Shown in pieces: positions 24,786 through 33,470 of a DNA stretch of 64,000 bases. The notes beneath the pieces were generated by a model. That model did not search any database and was not told the origin of the DNA. It saw only the letters and a program-made list of their open reading frames with translations. Origin of the DNA: Allomeiothermus silvanus DSM 9946 (GTDB taxonomy: Bacteria; Deinococcota; Deinococci; Deinococcales; Thermaceae); the NCBI RefSeq assembly GCF_000092125.1, contig NC_014212.1, positions 392,001 to 456,000 on the forward strand, written 5' to 3'. Each line of letters begins with the position of its first letter. The first letter of the stretch is position 1. Position numbers and translations under genes: made by a program.

Positions 24786-25445
24786 TTAGCGATAGAAGAA
24801 CCAGCTTTCCCAGCTTGGAGCGGTGAGGTAGGGTCTGCGGGGTTGAAACATCCAGGCCAGCGCCATCCCGGCTGCAAAGCCGCCCAGGTGGGCCCACCAG
24901 GCCACCCCAGGCAGACCCAACAGCCCGTTAACCAGCTGAATTAAGGCCCAGTAGCCCAGGTAGGTGCTTGCAGGAAGCCACAGCAGGAAGAAGGGAAAAA
25001 ACCAAGTCAGCACATAGGCGCGCGAAAAGAGCAAGAAGTAGCCCCCGCATACCCCGGAGATGGCCCCTGAGGCCCCTACCATGGGGGTGTGGGGATCGGA
25101 GAAGAGGGTCTGGGCCAAAGCCGCAGCGAGCCCAGCCAGTAGGTATAGCAGCAGGTAGCGCCCGCTGCCCAGGCGCCCCTCGAGCGCGGGGCCGAACACC
25201 CACATAAACCACACGTTGCCCAACAAGTGCCCTAGCGAGCCGTGGGTAAACATGCTGGTGAAAAGCCGGTACCCCTCGCCCAGGGGATCCGCCAGGAGCA
25301 AAGCCGGCACCAAGGCCAGGCGCTCGAGGCTGGCGTCCAAACCCATGGAAAGCTGGAAGGCAAACCCCAAGACGCATAAGGCGATGAGGACCTTGGTAAC
25401 CAGAGCCGGGCCATGAAAGTAGATCGAGTCGCGTAGGGGAATCAC
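24786..25445 (-). CDS. Rhomboid-family intramembrane protease (second copy)
   Basis: A 219-residue, six-helix protein. The catalytic Ser lies in MVGASGAISGVCGG, the His in WWAHLGGFAAG, and HLLGNVWFMWVFG supplies the oxyanion His and Asn. It is a paralogue of 20707-21342 but sits inside the stress operon between the KhtU-like antiporter and the SDH-type protease, so it may act in membrane-protein quality control. The stop-to-start distance to the protease is ten bases. Confidence 0.92.
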   Translation of the reverse strand: MIPLRDSIYFHGPALVTKVLIALCVLGFAFQLSMGLDASLERLALVPALLLADPLGEGYRLFTSMFTHGSLGHLLGNVWFMWVFGPALEGRLGSGRYLLLYLLAGLAAALAQTLFSDPHTPMVGASGAISGVCGGYFLLFSRAYVLTWFFPFFLLWLPASTYLGYWALIQLVNGLLGLPGVAWWAHLGGFAAGMALAWMFQPRRPYLTAPSWESWFFYR

Positions 25446-25462
25446 CGGGTCCTCCTTCTCAG

Positions 25463-26593
25463 CTACGCCTGTCGGGGCGATTCGCTCGAGGCCAGGCGAC
25501 GGGACTTGCCGAACCAGTCCGGGGCATAGCGCATCAACACGCTGCCTAAGGGAATAGAAACCAGCACCAGCATAACCGCTACCTGGGCCGCTAGGGGATA
25601 CCCCCCCTGCAGCGCCAGCGCTCCAAGAACCAGGTTGAACTCCCCCCTAGGGAGCAGATAAACCGCTGCGTAGCGCTGCCGCTTGGGGCTGAGTCCGGCC
25701 TCTTTGGCTCCCCACAGATTGAGGGGGAGCTTTAACAGCAGGCCCATGATGGCCAAACCCACGGCCAGCCACCCTGCACCCTGTAAGAGCCCCAAGGCCT
25801 GCGCCCCCACCGTGAGGAAAAAGAGCGCCACCCCCAGATCCCGCACCGGGCCAAAGAGGTGTTCTAACCGCTCCCGCAGGCCCAGCCCAGCCGCTACCAC
25901 CCCGCACAAGAAGGCTCCCACACCCTCCGAAGCTCCTATGGTGTGGAACAAAGCCGCACTTCCGCTGACAAAAGCAGCCCCTGCCAACAGTACCAACTCG
26001 TTCGAGAAGCCCTCCACCGCCCGGCTCAAGAGGGGGCCCATCCACCGGGCTATCAGCCAGTAGAGGAGGGCCAGACCTACCCCGGCCAGAAGTCCTACGC
26101 CTCCTTGCCCACCCAAAAGCACCAGCAGGACGGCTACTACCAAATCCTCAAAGACCAGTACTCCCAGCACCACCTCGCTTTCGGGGGAAGTGGCCCGACG
26201 CAGGTCCAGGATCAGCTTGACGATCACCGCGCTGGAGGAAGCGTAAACGATGCCCCCCAACAGCAAGGCCCCCCGCCAGTCTAGCCCCGCCAATGCGCCC
26301 AGACCTGCCCCCAGCGGTAGCGCCAAAGCGTCCCAGAATCCCGCCCGCAACACCCGCTGGGATAGCTGGCCCAGTCGGTCGGGGCCGAACTCCAGCCCCA
26401 CCGAGAACAACAGCAATAGCAGCCCCAGCGAGGGCAGGGGTTCCAGGGCCTCTACATGGAGCCGCCCACCCAGCACCAGGCCCACCAGCAGGTAAGCGGG
26501 CAGCGGAGGAAAGCCCGTTCGGTGAACCAGCGCTGCTCCTAAAGCCAAAAGGGCAGCTGCCAGGCCGAAGGCTTCCACCGAAGGATGGATCAA
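25463..26593 (-). CDS. CPA2 cation/proton antiporter, KhtU/KefB-like membrane subunit
   Basis: The 376-residue protein has about 12 membrane segments of the Na+/H+ exchanger (CPA2) family. It lacks the cytoplasmic TrkA-N domain of KefB, which fits KhtU-type partners of a separate KhtT subunit. Start: TTG at 26593 with GGAGGG upstream; TTGA overlaps the stop of the KhtT-like gene, showing translational coupling. A longer in-frame reading up to 26800 is rejected because it runs antiparallel through that gene. Expected role: K+ efflux coupled to H+ entry during stress. Confidence 0.85.
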   Translation of the reverse strand: MIHPSVEAFGLAAALLALGAALVHRTGFPPLPAYLLVGLVLGGRLHVEALEPLPSLGLLLLLFSVGLEFGPDRLGQLSQRVLRAGFWDALALPLGAGLGALAGLDWRGALLLGGIVYASSSAVIVKLILDLRRATSPESEVVLGVLVFEDLVVAVLLVLLGGQGGVGLLAGVGLALLYWLIARWMGPLLSRAVEGFSNELVLLAGAAFVSGSAALFHTIGASEGVGAFLCGVVAAGLGLRERLEHLFGPVRDLGVALFFLTVGAQALGLLQGAGWLAVGLAIMGLLLKLPLNLWGAKEAGLSPKRQRYAAVYLLPRGEFNLVLGALALQGGYPLAAQVAVMLVLVSIPLGSVLMRYAPDWFGKSRRLASSESPRQA

Positions 26594-27066
26594 GCCCTTA
26601 CCCTCCGCGAAAAACGCTCCACTGCCGGGTGTGGTCCGGCCACTACTAGGGTGTCGCCCGCGTGCAGTACGGTCTCGGGCGGGGGATTGGGCAACAAGGC
26701 CTCTCCCTCGCGCAGCACCGCTAGCAAGTGGACTCCTGGGGTGGCGAGGTCGGCTATACGTTTTCCCACGCTTGGCGAGCCAGGTTCTACCTTCACCCAC
26801 TCCAGGGTTTCTTCTGCCAGCTTCGAGCGGGTTTCCCCCGAAGGCTCGGGGGCAAAGAGCATCCCAGCCAAGATAGCCCCCAACTCGCGGGCTTCTTCGT
26901 CGGTGAGATCGAGGGTGGCGGCGGGCTCCTCGAACTCCCCCTTCTCGTAATACTGCAACTCTCGCCCTCCCGAGTGATGCACCACCACCACTATCCGATC
27001 CCCGGAGCGCACGCTGATGGTGTACTTCCGGCCCACACCGGGCAGTACCGCTTCTTCAACACGCAT
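26590..27066 (-). CDS. KhtT-like regulatory subunit of cation/proton antiporter (TrkA-C domain)
   Basis: The 158-residue soluble protein has an N-terminal KhtT-type domain (MRVEEAVLPGVGRKYTI, DRIVVVVHHSGGRELQYY) and a C-terminal TrkA-C (RCK-C) domain with GKRIADL and HAGDTLVVAG. In Bacillus the KhtT subunit controls KhtU and its RCK-C domain binds cyclic di-AMP; binding here is inference. ATG 27066 lies two bases beyond the psiE stop. Its stop overlaps the KhtU-like start by two bases. Confidence 0.85.
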   Translation of the reverse strand: MRVEEAVLPGVGRKYTISVRSGDRIVVVVHHSGGRELQYYEKGEFEEPAATLDLTDEEARELGAILAGMLFAPEPSGETRSKLAEETLEWVKVEPGSPSVGKRIADLATPGVHLLAVLREGEALLPNPPPETVLHAGDTLVVAGPHPAVERFSRRVRA

Positions 27067-27068
27067 CC

Positions 27069-27491
27069 TTACTTCTCCCCCGAGTACTGGGCGGCCAAGG
27101 TGCGGGCGGCTACCAAAGCCAGCAGTCCGCCACTCCAAAACAGCACCTGAGTGCTTTGGATCTCCCCCCCGAACAAGCCTAGGAGCATTTCCCGCAGCAC
27201 GAAGGCCACCCCCACCTCCAGCAGTACCTCCAGTCGAATGCGCTCGAACTCGAAGTATTCCACGAAAGCCCGTACCAACTCCAGCATCACTACCAGGGAC
27301 AGGACGTTGGTAACCAGGTCTTTGAGCCCCAGGCGCACGCTGGGTTCGGAGATGGCTAGGCCGATCTCGAGCAAGGTTCGCCCCACCCCGATGAGCAGTC
27401 CCAGCAGCAAGGCCAGGATAGCCAGGTTGAAGATCAGCTGTACGGTGAGGCGAAACCCACGGAGGATGGTCTGCTGAAGACTCTTGCGCAT
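27069..27491 (-). CDS. psiE: PsiE-family membrane protein
   Basis: The 140-residue protein has four hydrophobic helices and the family signature MLELVRAFVEYFEFERIRLE followed by VAFVLREML. PsiE is phosphate-starvation inducible in Escherichia coli but its biochemical role is unknown. PsiE-family genes also occur in the transmissible locus of stress tolerance beside trx and kefB, as here. Lies 2 bases before the KhtT-like ATG and 17 bases after the Hsp20 frame. Confidence 0.85.
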   Translation of the reverse strand: MRKSLQQTILRGFRLTVQLIFNLAILALLLGLLIGVGRTLLEIGLAISEPSVRLGLKDLVTNVLSLVVMLELVRAFVEYFEFERIRLEVLLEVGVAFVLREMLLGLFGGEIQSTQVLFWSGGLLALVAARTLAAQYSGEK

Positions 27492-27515
27492 GATTGCCCG
27501 CTTTAGCTTCAGCCC

Positions 27516-27914
27516 TCAATAGCTATGGAGCGCCGTGCAGGGCCGGGGCTGGGGGTACGGGGGATCTCCACTTCCAGCACCCCCCGCTTCAAGCGAGCTT
27601 GGATACTGGGCATCGGCGGGCAGGGGAATGGAGCGGTAGATGCGGCCATAGTAGATTTCCGAGAGGTGGCGTTTGCGCTGCTCCTCCTTGCGCTCGGCCT
27701 CGATGATCAGGAAAGGCCCCTGCAGATACACCTGGACGTCTTTCTTGTCCAAGCCCGGTAGCTCGGTGCGCAGCAAGTAGCGCCCTTCCTCTTCCACCAG
27801 CTCGGTGTTGGGCTCGAAATCTGCTCCCTCAAAGGCTTTTTCCAACGCCTCATCCAGGACTTTGCGGAACTTGTTGCGCCCGAAGCGGGCAAAAGGCCAG
27901 ATTTTCTCTAACAT
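27516..27914 (-). CDS. Small heat-shock protein Hsp20, C-terminus lost by frameshift
   Basis: The frame as read gives 132 residues. It follows the alpha-crystallin domain (ELVEEEGRYLLRTELPG, VQVYLQGPFLIIEAER) up to IPLPADA and then diverges. Dropping one base in the GGG at 27608-27610 joins the frame ASIQARLKRGVLEVEIPR, the conserved final strand and A-x-x-x-x-G-V-L box, ending at 27509 (134 residues). So there is a one-base insertion or a sequencing error. The product as encoded would lack the last strand and dimer/oligomer contacts. It is the eighth gene of the clpB-led operon, between trxC-like and psiE. Confidence 0.85.
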   Translation of the reverse strand: MLEKIWPFARFGRNKFRKVLDEALEKAFEGADFEPNTELVEEEGRYLLRTELPGLDKKDVQVYLQGPFLIIEAERKEEQRKRHLSEIYYGRIYRSIPLPADAQYPSSLEAGGAGSGDPPYPQPRPCTALHSY

Positions 27915-27933
27915 GGTTCTTCACCTCCCAAGC

Positions 27934-28359
27934 TCAGTTCTGCTTTAGGTGCGGCATAAGGCGCTCCAGGAGCGCCGCCTTGGGTAAGGCCCCCACGATG
28001 CGTTCGGCGGGTTGGCCGTTTTTGAAGAGGATCAGGGTAGGAATGCTTTGTACTTGGAAAGCGCTGGCCGGAAGAGGATGGCGGTCTACATCGAGTTTGA
28101 CCACTTTGAGCCGTCCGGCCTGCTCCCGGGCGATCTCCTCCAGGACCGGGGCCACCATCCGGCAGGGGCCACACCACTTAGCCCAGAAATCCACCAGTAC
28201 CGGTACGCCCGCCTGGAGTTCAGGGGTGAGGCCGCCTTCGCCCACCTCTACCAACCAGGGTAGGGGCTTCTTGCACGCCCCACACACCGGTACTTGGCCT
28301 GCTGGGGGAGTGCCCAGGCGGTTTTTGGCCCCACAGGAGGGGCACACCACCACGTTCAT
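27934..28359 (-). CDS. trxC: Thioredoxin 2-like protein with N-terminal zinc ribbon
   Basis: From ATG 28359 (GGAGGGG upstream) the protein has 141 residues, the usual TrxC length. The N-terminus carries two CxxC pairs (CPSCGAK and CGACKKP), the zinc ribbon of thioredoxin 2. The active site WCGPC sits in [12 protein letters not shown], and the cis-Pro is in SIPTLILF. It reduces protein disulfides in the cytoplasm and may act as a redox-controlled chaperone under oxidative stress. It stands between a ferritin-like gene and the frameshifted hsp20. Confidence 0.92.
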   Translation of the reverse strand: MNVVVCPSCGAKNRLGTPPAGQVPVCGACKKPLPWLVEVGEGGLTPELQAGVPVLVDFWAKWCGPCRMVAPVLEEIAREQAGRLKVVKLDVDRHPLPASAFQVQSIPTLILFKNGQPAERIVGALPKAALLERLMPHLKQN

Positions 28360-28440
28360 GACGCCCCTCCGGCCATAGCCCAACCTAAGAGAAGCTGCCG
28401 CGGATCTTCGCTAAAGCCAACCATTCTCCCAACCTCCTGC

Positions 28441-28872
28441 TCAGGCCCCTAGGCCATAAGGATCCACCCGGGTGAGTACCTGGCGCAGCTCTTCCACGTT
28501 CTGCTGCTCCTCTTGGGCGATGCGGTGAAAGAGAGCCTCGAGCTCTTCATCAGGAAGAGTATTTTCCAAATAGGCCACCTTGTCGGCTTTCTCCGACTCG
28601 TAGGCGGCCAGTAACTCTTGCCAGGTGGCCTGGTCGGGGAGGGTGGGCGAAGGAGGCGGCGTACCCCCCAGGGCACGGATTTTTTCCCCTAGCCACTGGG
28701 CATGTTGCCGTTCTCGCTCCGCGATGCGCTGGAGGGTCTGGCGCAGGTGGGGGTAAGGCAGGCCCTCGGCGGCCTGCTCGGCCAGCATTGCGTCGCTGGA
28801 CTCGTCGCGGTAGCGTTCGGCTAGCACTTGCAAAAGCTGCTGCCGTTCTTGAGCACTGAGCAGCTTCAACAT
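28441..28872 (-). CDS. Ferritin-like (rubrerythrin-type) four-helix protein
   Basis: The 143-residue helical protein has Glu and ExxH motifs at the right spacing for a di-metal site: RYRDES, AERERQHAQWL, YESEKAD and IAQEEQQNVEEL. There is no rubredoxin domain. It could store iron or break down peroxide. It is not close to the other ferritin-like protein of this operon (30403) except in fold. The assignment to a specific family is uncertain. Confidence 0.72.
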   Translation of the reverse strand: MLKLLSAQERQQLLQVLAERYRDESSDAMLAEQAAEGLPYPHLRQTLQRIAERERQHAQWLGEKIRALGGTPPPSPTLPDQATWQELLAAYESEKADKVAYLENTLPDEELEALFHRIAQEEQQNVEELRQVLTRVDPYGLGA

Positions 28873-28882
28873 CCCTACCCCC

Positions 28883-29383
28883 TCAGGCAGCAGGTTGGGC
28901 TGAGCGCCGGCTCGAGGCCAAGAGCGCTATAACCCACCCTGCTAGCACCAGCAGCACACCCCAGCGGGCTACCTCCGACGGTAGGGCAGTCCCCCATAGA
29001 GCATCCAAGGAGTAGGCTCCAGGCCCAGCCATGCCTACGGCAGCAGCTACCGCCAAGTTGGTGAGGGGAAGTTCAAAGCCGCCCTGGGTCACCCACAGCT
29101 TAGGCCAGTGCACCTTGAAGATGGCGGTGAGCATGGCCGCCGTGATCAGCAGCGGGCCAGCCGGACTAAACAGCCCCAGCGCTAGCAAGAGCCCACCGAA
29201 AAACTCACACCCTCCCGCCAGCAGCGCCCAAAACCGCCCGGGGCGGAAACCCAGCGACTCGAGCCAGCCCGCGGTGCCAGCTAACCCATGCCCACCAAAC
29301 CAGCCAAAGAGCTTTTGCGCACCGTGACCCGCCAATAGTAAGCCAGTTACCAAACGGAGAACCAAGAGAGCCAGATCGGTCAT
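28883..29383 (-). CDS. DoxX-family membrane protein
   Basis: The 166-residue product has four to five membrane helices and the DoxX pattern LLLAGHGAQKLFGWFGGHG, then LLAGGCEFFGGLLLALGL. DoxX proteins are linked to quinone-dependent or thiol redox processes, and in mycobacteria form part of an oxidoreductase complex against oxidative stress. It stands between thiol-redox genes (glutaredoxin-like upstream, ferritin-like downstream), consistent with that. Confidence 0.85.
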   Translation of the reverse strand: MTDLALLVLRLVTGLLLAGHGAQKLFGWFGGHGLAGTAGWLESLGFRPGRFWALLAGGCEFFGGLLLALGLFSPAGPLLITAAMLTAIFKVHWPKLWVTQGGFELPLTNLAVAAAVGMAGPGAYSLDALWGTALPSEVARWGVLLVLAGWVIALLASSRRSAQPAA

Positions 29384-29436
29384 CTTCCATCACCTCCGTT
29401 GCAGAACGTGCGTAAGGTAGTTACTGGAAGAGTGCT

Positions 29437-29706
29437 TTATAGGAGGCCGCGGCGCATCAGCGAACGCTCTAGCTCCGCCAGGCTGGGTTCTACCAGCACC
29501 TCCCCGCCTACGTAGACGGTGGGGTGGCTGGCATAGCCGCCCGTCCACCAGCGCAGCTGGGCCACTGCCTCCGGGTGCTCTTCGAGGTCAACGAAGCGGT
29601 AAGGGATGCCCAGGCGCTCGAGGTAACGCCGCACCAGCTGGGATTGGGCGCACCAGCGGGTGCCGTAGACCACCACCGATGCTAGGGTCGGGGTGCGGTA
29701 CAGCAT
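29437..29706 (-). CDS. Glutaredoxin-like protein with CAQS active site
   Basis: The 89-residue protein has the glutaredoxin fold: VVVYGTRWCAQSQLVRRYLE at the active site, cis-Pro in SHPTVYVGG and the GG turn. The motif CAQS has only the first Cys, so it is a monothiol type or a mycoredoxin-like variant. It ends right after the peroxiredoxin gene (three-base gap), which suggests it reduces that enzyme. The partner thiol is unknown. Confidence 0.82.
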   Translation of the reverse strand: MLYRTPTLASVVVYGTRWCAQSQLVRRYLERLGIPYRFVDLEEHPEAVAQLRWWTGGYASHPTVYVGGEVLVEPSLAELERSLMRRGLL

Positions 29707-29709
29707 CGC

Positions 29710-30387
29710 TTACCTCCGGAGCGCGTCCAAAGCCGCGAAGAGTTCCTCGATGGGGGGAACATGGTGGAGGTAGGGCGAGACGTGGGCGTAGCGGATCATC
29801 CCTGAGCCGTCCACCACGTACAAGGCCCGCTCGCTGAAGCCATCGTTTTCCCGGAAGACCTGGTAACGACGGGCCACCTCTCCCTTGGGGTGAAAGTCCG
29901 AGAGCAGGGGGAAAGCGATCCGCCGCACCGCCGCCCAAGCCCCGTGGGAGTAGATCGAGTCCACCGAGATGCCCAGGATTTGGGCTCCGCGCCGCTCGAA
30001 TTCGGCCAGTTCGCTTTGGTAGAGGTCAAGCTGCTGGCTACAGCCAGGACTCCAGTCGAGCGGGTAGAAGACCAGCACCACCGGCCTACCCCGGAAGTCC
30101 GAAAGCCGGATATGCTCGCCTTGCGCGTTGGGCAAGGAGAAATCTGGAGCCGGGCTGCCCACCGGTAGGCCCGGGTTGACGGCTGCGGCCTCCATCTTAG
30201 GGGCGCTCTTATAGAGGTTGCGTAACCACTCCAGCCCCCCTTCGCTGGGGGAGGTTTGGCCTTGCTGCCGCCACGCTTCCTGGGCCATGGCGAACAACAC
30301 GGATAGCGCTTCCCGCTCGGGCCCTTGGGGTAGCTGAGGCTCGAGCGCCATGAACCGTTCCGAGAGTTCTGCGAATCTCTGGCTCAT
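29710..30387 (-). CDS. Peroxiredoxin (AhpC/TSA family) with helical N-terminal extension
   Basis: The 225-residue protein begins with about 70 helical residues not found in standard peroxiredoxins. The thioredoxin-fold peroxidase domain starts at VGSPAPDFSLPN. The peroxidatic Cys is in YPLDWSPGCSQQL (P-x3-S-x2-C). LGISVDSIYSHGAW and LLSDFHPKGEVARRY follow the family. No second Cys near the C-terminus is obvious, so it is probably a 1-Cys type needing an outside thiol, maybe the adjacent glutaredoxin-like protein. ATG 30387 follows GAAGGTGATC. Confidence 0.88.
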   Translation of the reverse strand: MSQRFAELSERFMALEPQLPQGPEREALSVLFAMAQEAWRQQGQTSPSEGGLEWLRNLYKSAPKMEAAAVNPGLPVGSPAPDFSLPNAQGEHIRLSDFRGRPVVLVFYPLDWSPGCSQQLDLYQSELAEFERRGAQILGISVDSIYSHGAWAAVRRIAFPLLSDFHPKGEVARRYQVFRENDGFSERALYVVDGSGMIRYAHVSPYLHHVPPIEELFAALDALRR

Positions 30388-30402
30388 GATCACCTTCCAG
30401 CA

Positions 30403-30831
30403 TCACTCTTGCCATTTTCCACGCAACAGTTTTTCGGTTTCCTCCTTATGCCGGGTTTCTTCCGAGATGATCTCCTGAAGGTCGTTGGAAAGGCCGAAGT
30501 CTCCCAGCGATTCGGCTTCTTTCATGCGCTGGACGTAGCGAGCGATGGTCTGAGCCTCGGCCTCCCGGACCGCCTCCAACATCTCCCGCGCGCTCTTGGC
30601 GGCAGGAACAGGGGCAGGGAGGGTGGTGGGCTCCCCGCCCAAAGCCGCGATTTTATCGGCCAAGAGCTGGGCATGGCGCAGTTCGTCTTGGATCTCGGTC
30701 AGGAAAAACTCCTTCAGCTCCTGGCGGTGAATGCCTGCCACCGAGGCGGCATAGGTGGTGTACTGAATGATGGCGGCGTACTCATGAGAGAGATCTTGGT
30801 TGAGGCCTTGGAGAAGGGTTTGCCTGTCCAT
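30403..30831 (-). CDS. Ferritin-like / bacterioferritin-type diiron protein
   Basis: The 142-residue four-helix protein shows a full diiron ligand set: SHEYAAIIQY, DELRHAQLL (ExxH), REAEAQTIARYV and SEETRHKEETE (ExxH). It fits the Dps/bacterioferritin-like group that oxidises Fe(II). ATG 30831 is chosen since AAAGGAGG lies just upstream, overlapping the clpB stop codon region, which also shows co-transcription with clpB. Confidence 0.85.
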   Translation of the reverse strand: MDRQTLLQGLNQDLSHEYAAIIQYTTYAASVAGIHRQELKEFFLTEIQDELRHAQLLADKIAALGGEPTTLPAPVPAAKSAREMLEAVREAEAQTIARYVQRMKEAESLGDFGLSNDLQEIISEETRHKEETEKLLRGKWQE

Positions 30832-30842
30832 AAGCACCTCCT

Positions 30843-33410
30843 TTAGGCTTGTACCGGGGCCTGAACCTCAAAGCTGAGGCCTTGTGGCCCGGCGTTCACC
30901 CGCAAGTAGGCCCCGTCTTGTACCTCGCCGGCCAGGATCTTCTTGGCCAAGGGGGTCTCGAGTTCGCGTTGGATCACCCGCTTCAAGGGACGTGCCCCGA
31001 ATACCGGGTCGTAGCCGCGCTCGGCCAAGAAGCGCTTGGCCTCGGGGGAAAGCTCCAGGGTGATGCGCCGCTCGGCCAGCCGACGCCGCAGGCCCTCGAG
31101 CTGGATCTCCACGATCTGGGCGATCTGCTCCTGGGTGAGCGGTTTGAACACTACAATCTCGTCCAGACGGTTCAGGAACTCGGGGCGGAAGTTCTTCTGC
31201 AAGACCTCGAAGACCCGGTTGCGGATGGTCTCGTAGGGAAGACCCGCCTGGATGCCCTCGAGGATCAGCGGCGAGCCCAGGTTCGAGGTCAGGATGATCA
31301 CTGTGTTGCGGAAGTCCACCGTGCGCCCCTGCCCGTCGGTGAGCCGCCCATCGTCGAGGATCTGCAACAGCACATTGAACACGTCGGGGTGGGCCTTCTC
31401 AATCTCGTCGAAGAGAATCACCGAGTAGGGGCGGCGGCGCACCGCTTCGGTGAGCTGCCCGCCTTCCTCATAGCCCACGTATCCCGGAGGCGCGCCGATC
31501 AGCCGGGCCACAGTGTGCTTCTCCTGGTACTCCGACATGTCGATGCGCACCATGTTCTCTTCAGTGTCGAAGAGCTGGGCCGCTAGGGTTTTGGCCAGCT
31601 CGGTCTTGCCCACCCCGGTAGGCCCCAGGAAGAGGAAGCTCCCGATGGGGCGGTTGGGGTCTTTGAGGCCGGCCCTGGCTCGCCGGATGGCGTCCGCTAC
31701 AGCAACGATGGCCTCGTCTTGGCCCACCACCCGTTTGTGCATCTCTTCTTCCAGCCGGAGGAGCTTCTCGCGTTCCCCCTCCAGCAGCTTGGCTACCGGG
31801 ATGCCGGTCCAGCGCGAGACCACCTGGGCGATATCCTCCTCGGTGACCTCCAGCCGGACGAACTTAGCGTTCCTGAGCTGCTCGGAGAGTTCCTTTACCC
31901 GAGCCTCGAGCCGGGGCAGTTCGCCATAGCGCAACTCGGCGGCCTTGTTGAGGTCATAGGCCCGCTCGGCCTGTTCGATGCTGGTGCGCACCTCGTCGAG
32001 GCGCTGCTGGGCTTCGCGCAAGGACTTCAGCACCTCGCGCTCGGCTTCCCACTCGGTTTTGAGCTTGCCGATCTCCTCGTTGAGGCTGGCGATCTCCGCC
32101 TCGATGTCGTCCAGCCGGGCCTTGGACTCGAGGTCGGTCTCCTTCTTCAAGGCCTGGCGCTCGATCTCCAGTTGGAGCTTCTTGCGCTCGAGCGAGTCGA
32201 TCTGCTCCGGGCTCGATTCCAGCGCCATGCGGATGCGGGCTGCCGCCTCGTCGATGAGGTCGATAGCCTTATCGGGGAGTTTGCGGTCGGAGATATAGCG
32301 GTGCGAGAGTACCGCCGCGGCCACGATGGCCGGGTCGCTGATTCTGACCCCGTGGTGCACCTCGTACTTCTCCTTGATCCCGCGCAGGATGGAGATGGTG
32401 TCCTCCACGCTGGGCTCTTCCACGAACACGGGCTGGAAGCGGCGCTCGAGGGCGGCATCTTTCTCGATCTCGCGGTACTCGTCCAGGGTGGTCGCCCCGA
32501 TCATGTGCAACTCGCCCCGGGCCAGCGCGGGCTTGAGCATGTTCCCGGCGTCCACCGCGCCCTCGGCTTTCCCCGCTCCCACCACGGTGTGCAGCTCATC
32601 CACGAACAGGATCACCTCGCCTGCACTCTGGATGGCTTCCTGAATCACCGCCTTCATGCGTTCCTCAAACTCGCCGCGGTACTTGGCTCCGGCCAGCAAG
32701 GAGCCCATCTGGAGCGAGATGATCCGCTTGCCCTTGAGCCCCTCGGGCACGTCGCCCTTGACGATCCGCTGGGCCAGCCCTTCCACGATGGCGGTCTTAC
32801 CCACCCCGGGATCCCCGATGAGCACCGGGTTGTTCTTGGTCCGGCGCAGCAGGATCTGCACCGTGCGGCGGATCTCCTCGTCGCGCCCGATCACCGGGTC
32901 CAGCTTGCCTTGCTCGGCCAAGGCGGTGAGGTCAAGCCCGTACTGCTCGAGGGCTTGATAGGTACCCTCTGCGTTTGCGCTGTCCACTTTCTTCCCTCCT
33001 CGTATTTCCTGAATGGCCCTCCGGAGCGCGCTGATGCTAGGCAGCCCAGCGTAGCCGGTCTCGGCTAAGGCCAAAGTCAGGGTGTCTACGGCCACGAACT
33101 TATCGCCGAGTTCTTTGGCGATGGCTTCGGCGCGGTCAAAAACCGCGTTCAGCCGATTGGAAAGGTACTGCCCACCCTCGCTGCCGGAAACCTTGGGTAG
33201 TCGCCCCAGCTCGCTTTGCGCCGCTTGGTAGATGGAGGAGGGGTTCCCGCCGGCTCGTCCCACCAGCCGCGCGGGCAGGCCCTGGGGGTCTTTTAACAAC
33301 ACCGCGGCCAGGTGCGGCACGTCGATGGCTTGATGGGAAAACTCACGCGCCAAGACCTGGGCTTGTGCTAGGGCTTGCCGGGCTTGTTCGGTCCAGACCT
33401 CGAGATTCAT
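30843..33410 (-). CDS. clpB: Protein disaggregase ClpB
   Basis: ClpB rescues aggregated proteins with DnaK-DnaJ-GrpE. From ATG 33410 it has 855 residues: N-domain (1-145), AAA1 with Walker A GDPGVGKT, a coiled-coil M-domain (about 400-525), AAA2 with GPTGVGKT and the final small domain. No IGL/F loop for ClpP docking is present, in contrast to clpA. The longer reading to 33437 is rejected because it overlaps the promoter. The ATG lies only nine bases after the -10 box and has no Shine-Dalgarno sequence, so the mRNA may be leaderless. It heads the 13-gene stress operon. Confidence 0.97.
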   Translation of the reverse strand: MNLEVWTEQARQALAQAQVLAREFSHQAIDVPHLAAVLLKDPQGLPARLVGRAGGNPSSIYQAAQSELGRLPKVSGSEGGQYLSNRLNAVFDRAEAIAKELGDKFVAVDTLTLALAETGYAGLPSISALRRAIQEIRGGKKVDSANAEGTYQALEQYGLDLTALAEQGKLDPVIGRDEEIRRTVQILLRRTKNNPVLIGDPGVGKTAIVEGLAQRIVKGDVPEGLKGKRIISLQMGSLLAGAKYRGEFEERMKAVIQEAIQSAGEVILFVDELHTVVGAGKAEGAVDAGNMLKPALARGELHMIGATTLDEYREIEKDAALERRFQPVFVEEPSVEDTISILRGIKEKYEVHHGVRISDPAIVAAAVLSHRYISDRKLPDKAIDLIDEAAARIRMALESSPEQIDSLERKKLQLEIERQALKKETDLESKARLDDIEAEIASLNEEIGKLKTEWEAEREVLKSLREAQQRLDEVRTSIEQAERAYDLNKAAELRYGELPRLEARVKELSEQLRNAKFVRLEVTEEDIAQVVSRWTGIPVAKLLEGEREKLLRLEEEMHKRVVGQDEAIVAVADAIRRARAGLKDPNRPIGSFLFLGPTGVGKTELAKTLAAQLFDTEENMVRIDMSEYQEKHTVARLIGAPPGYVGYEEGGQLTEAVRRRPYSVILFDEIEKAHPDVFNVLLQILDDGRLTDGQGRTVDFRNTVIILTSNLGSPLILEGIQAGLPYETIRNRVFEVLQKNFRPEFLNRLDEIVVFKPLTQEQIAQIVEIQLEGLRRRLAERRITLELSPEAKRFLAERGYDPVFGARPLKRVIQRELETPLAKKILAGEVQDGAYLRVNAGPQGLSFEVQAPVQA

Positions 33411-33419
33411 ACTGATAAC

Positions 33420-33449
33420 AATATAAAAGTTGAGCACAATAATGTCAAG
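33420..33449 (-). promoter_or_regulatory. clpB operon promoter with HAIR-like operator
   Basis: -35 TTGACA (33443-33448), 17-base spacer, -10 TATATT (33420-33425). The operator GTTGAGC-N7-TGTCAAG (33429-33449, plus strand) covers the -35 box and half of the spacer. The start codon follows the -10 box by nine bases. Confidence 0.82.
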
Positions 33450-33470
33450 TCCATTGAGTATATCAGGGGC

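Noticed and set aside
26590-27519. 309-codon reading including the KhtT-like gene
   Set aside because: The first 150 codons lie over psiE and look random; the KhtT domain begins at 27066.
31719-33068. 449-codon plus-strand ORF
   Set aside because: Fully antisense to clpB; sequence has no motifs, a mirror of clpB codon use.
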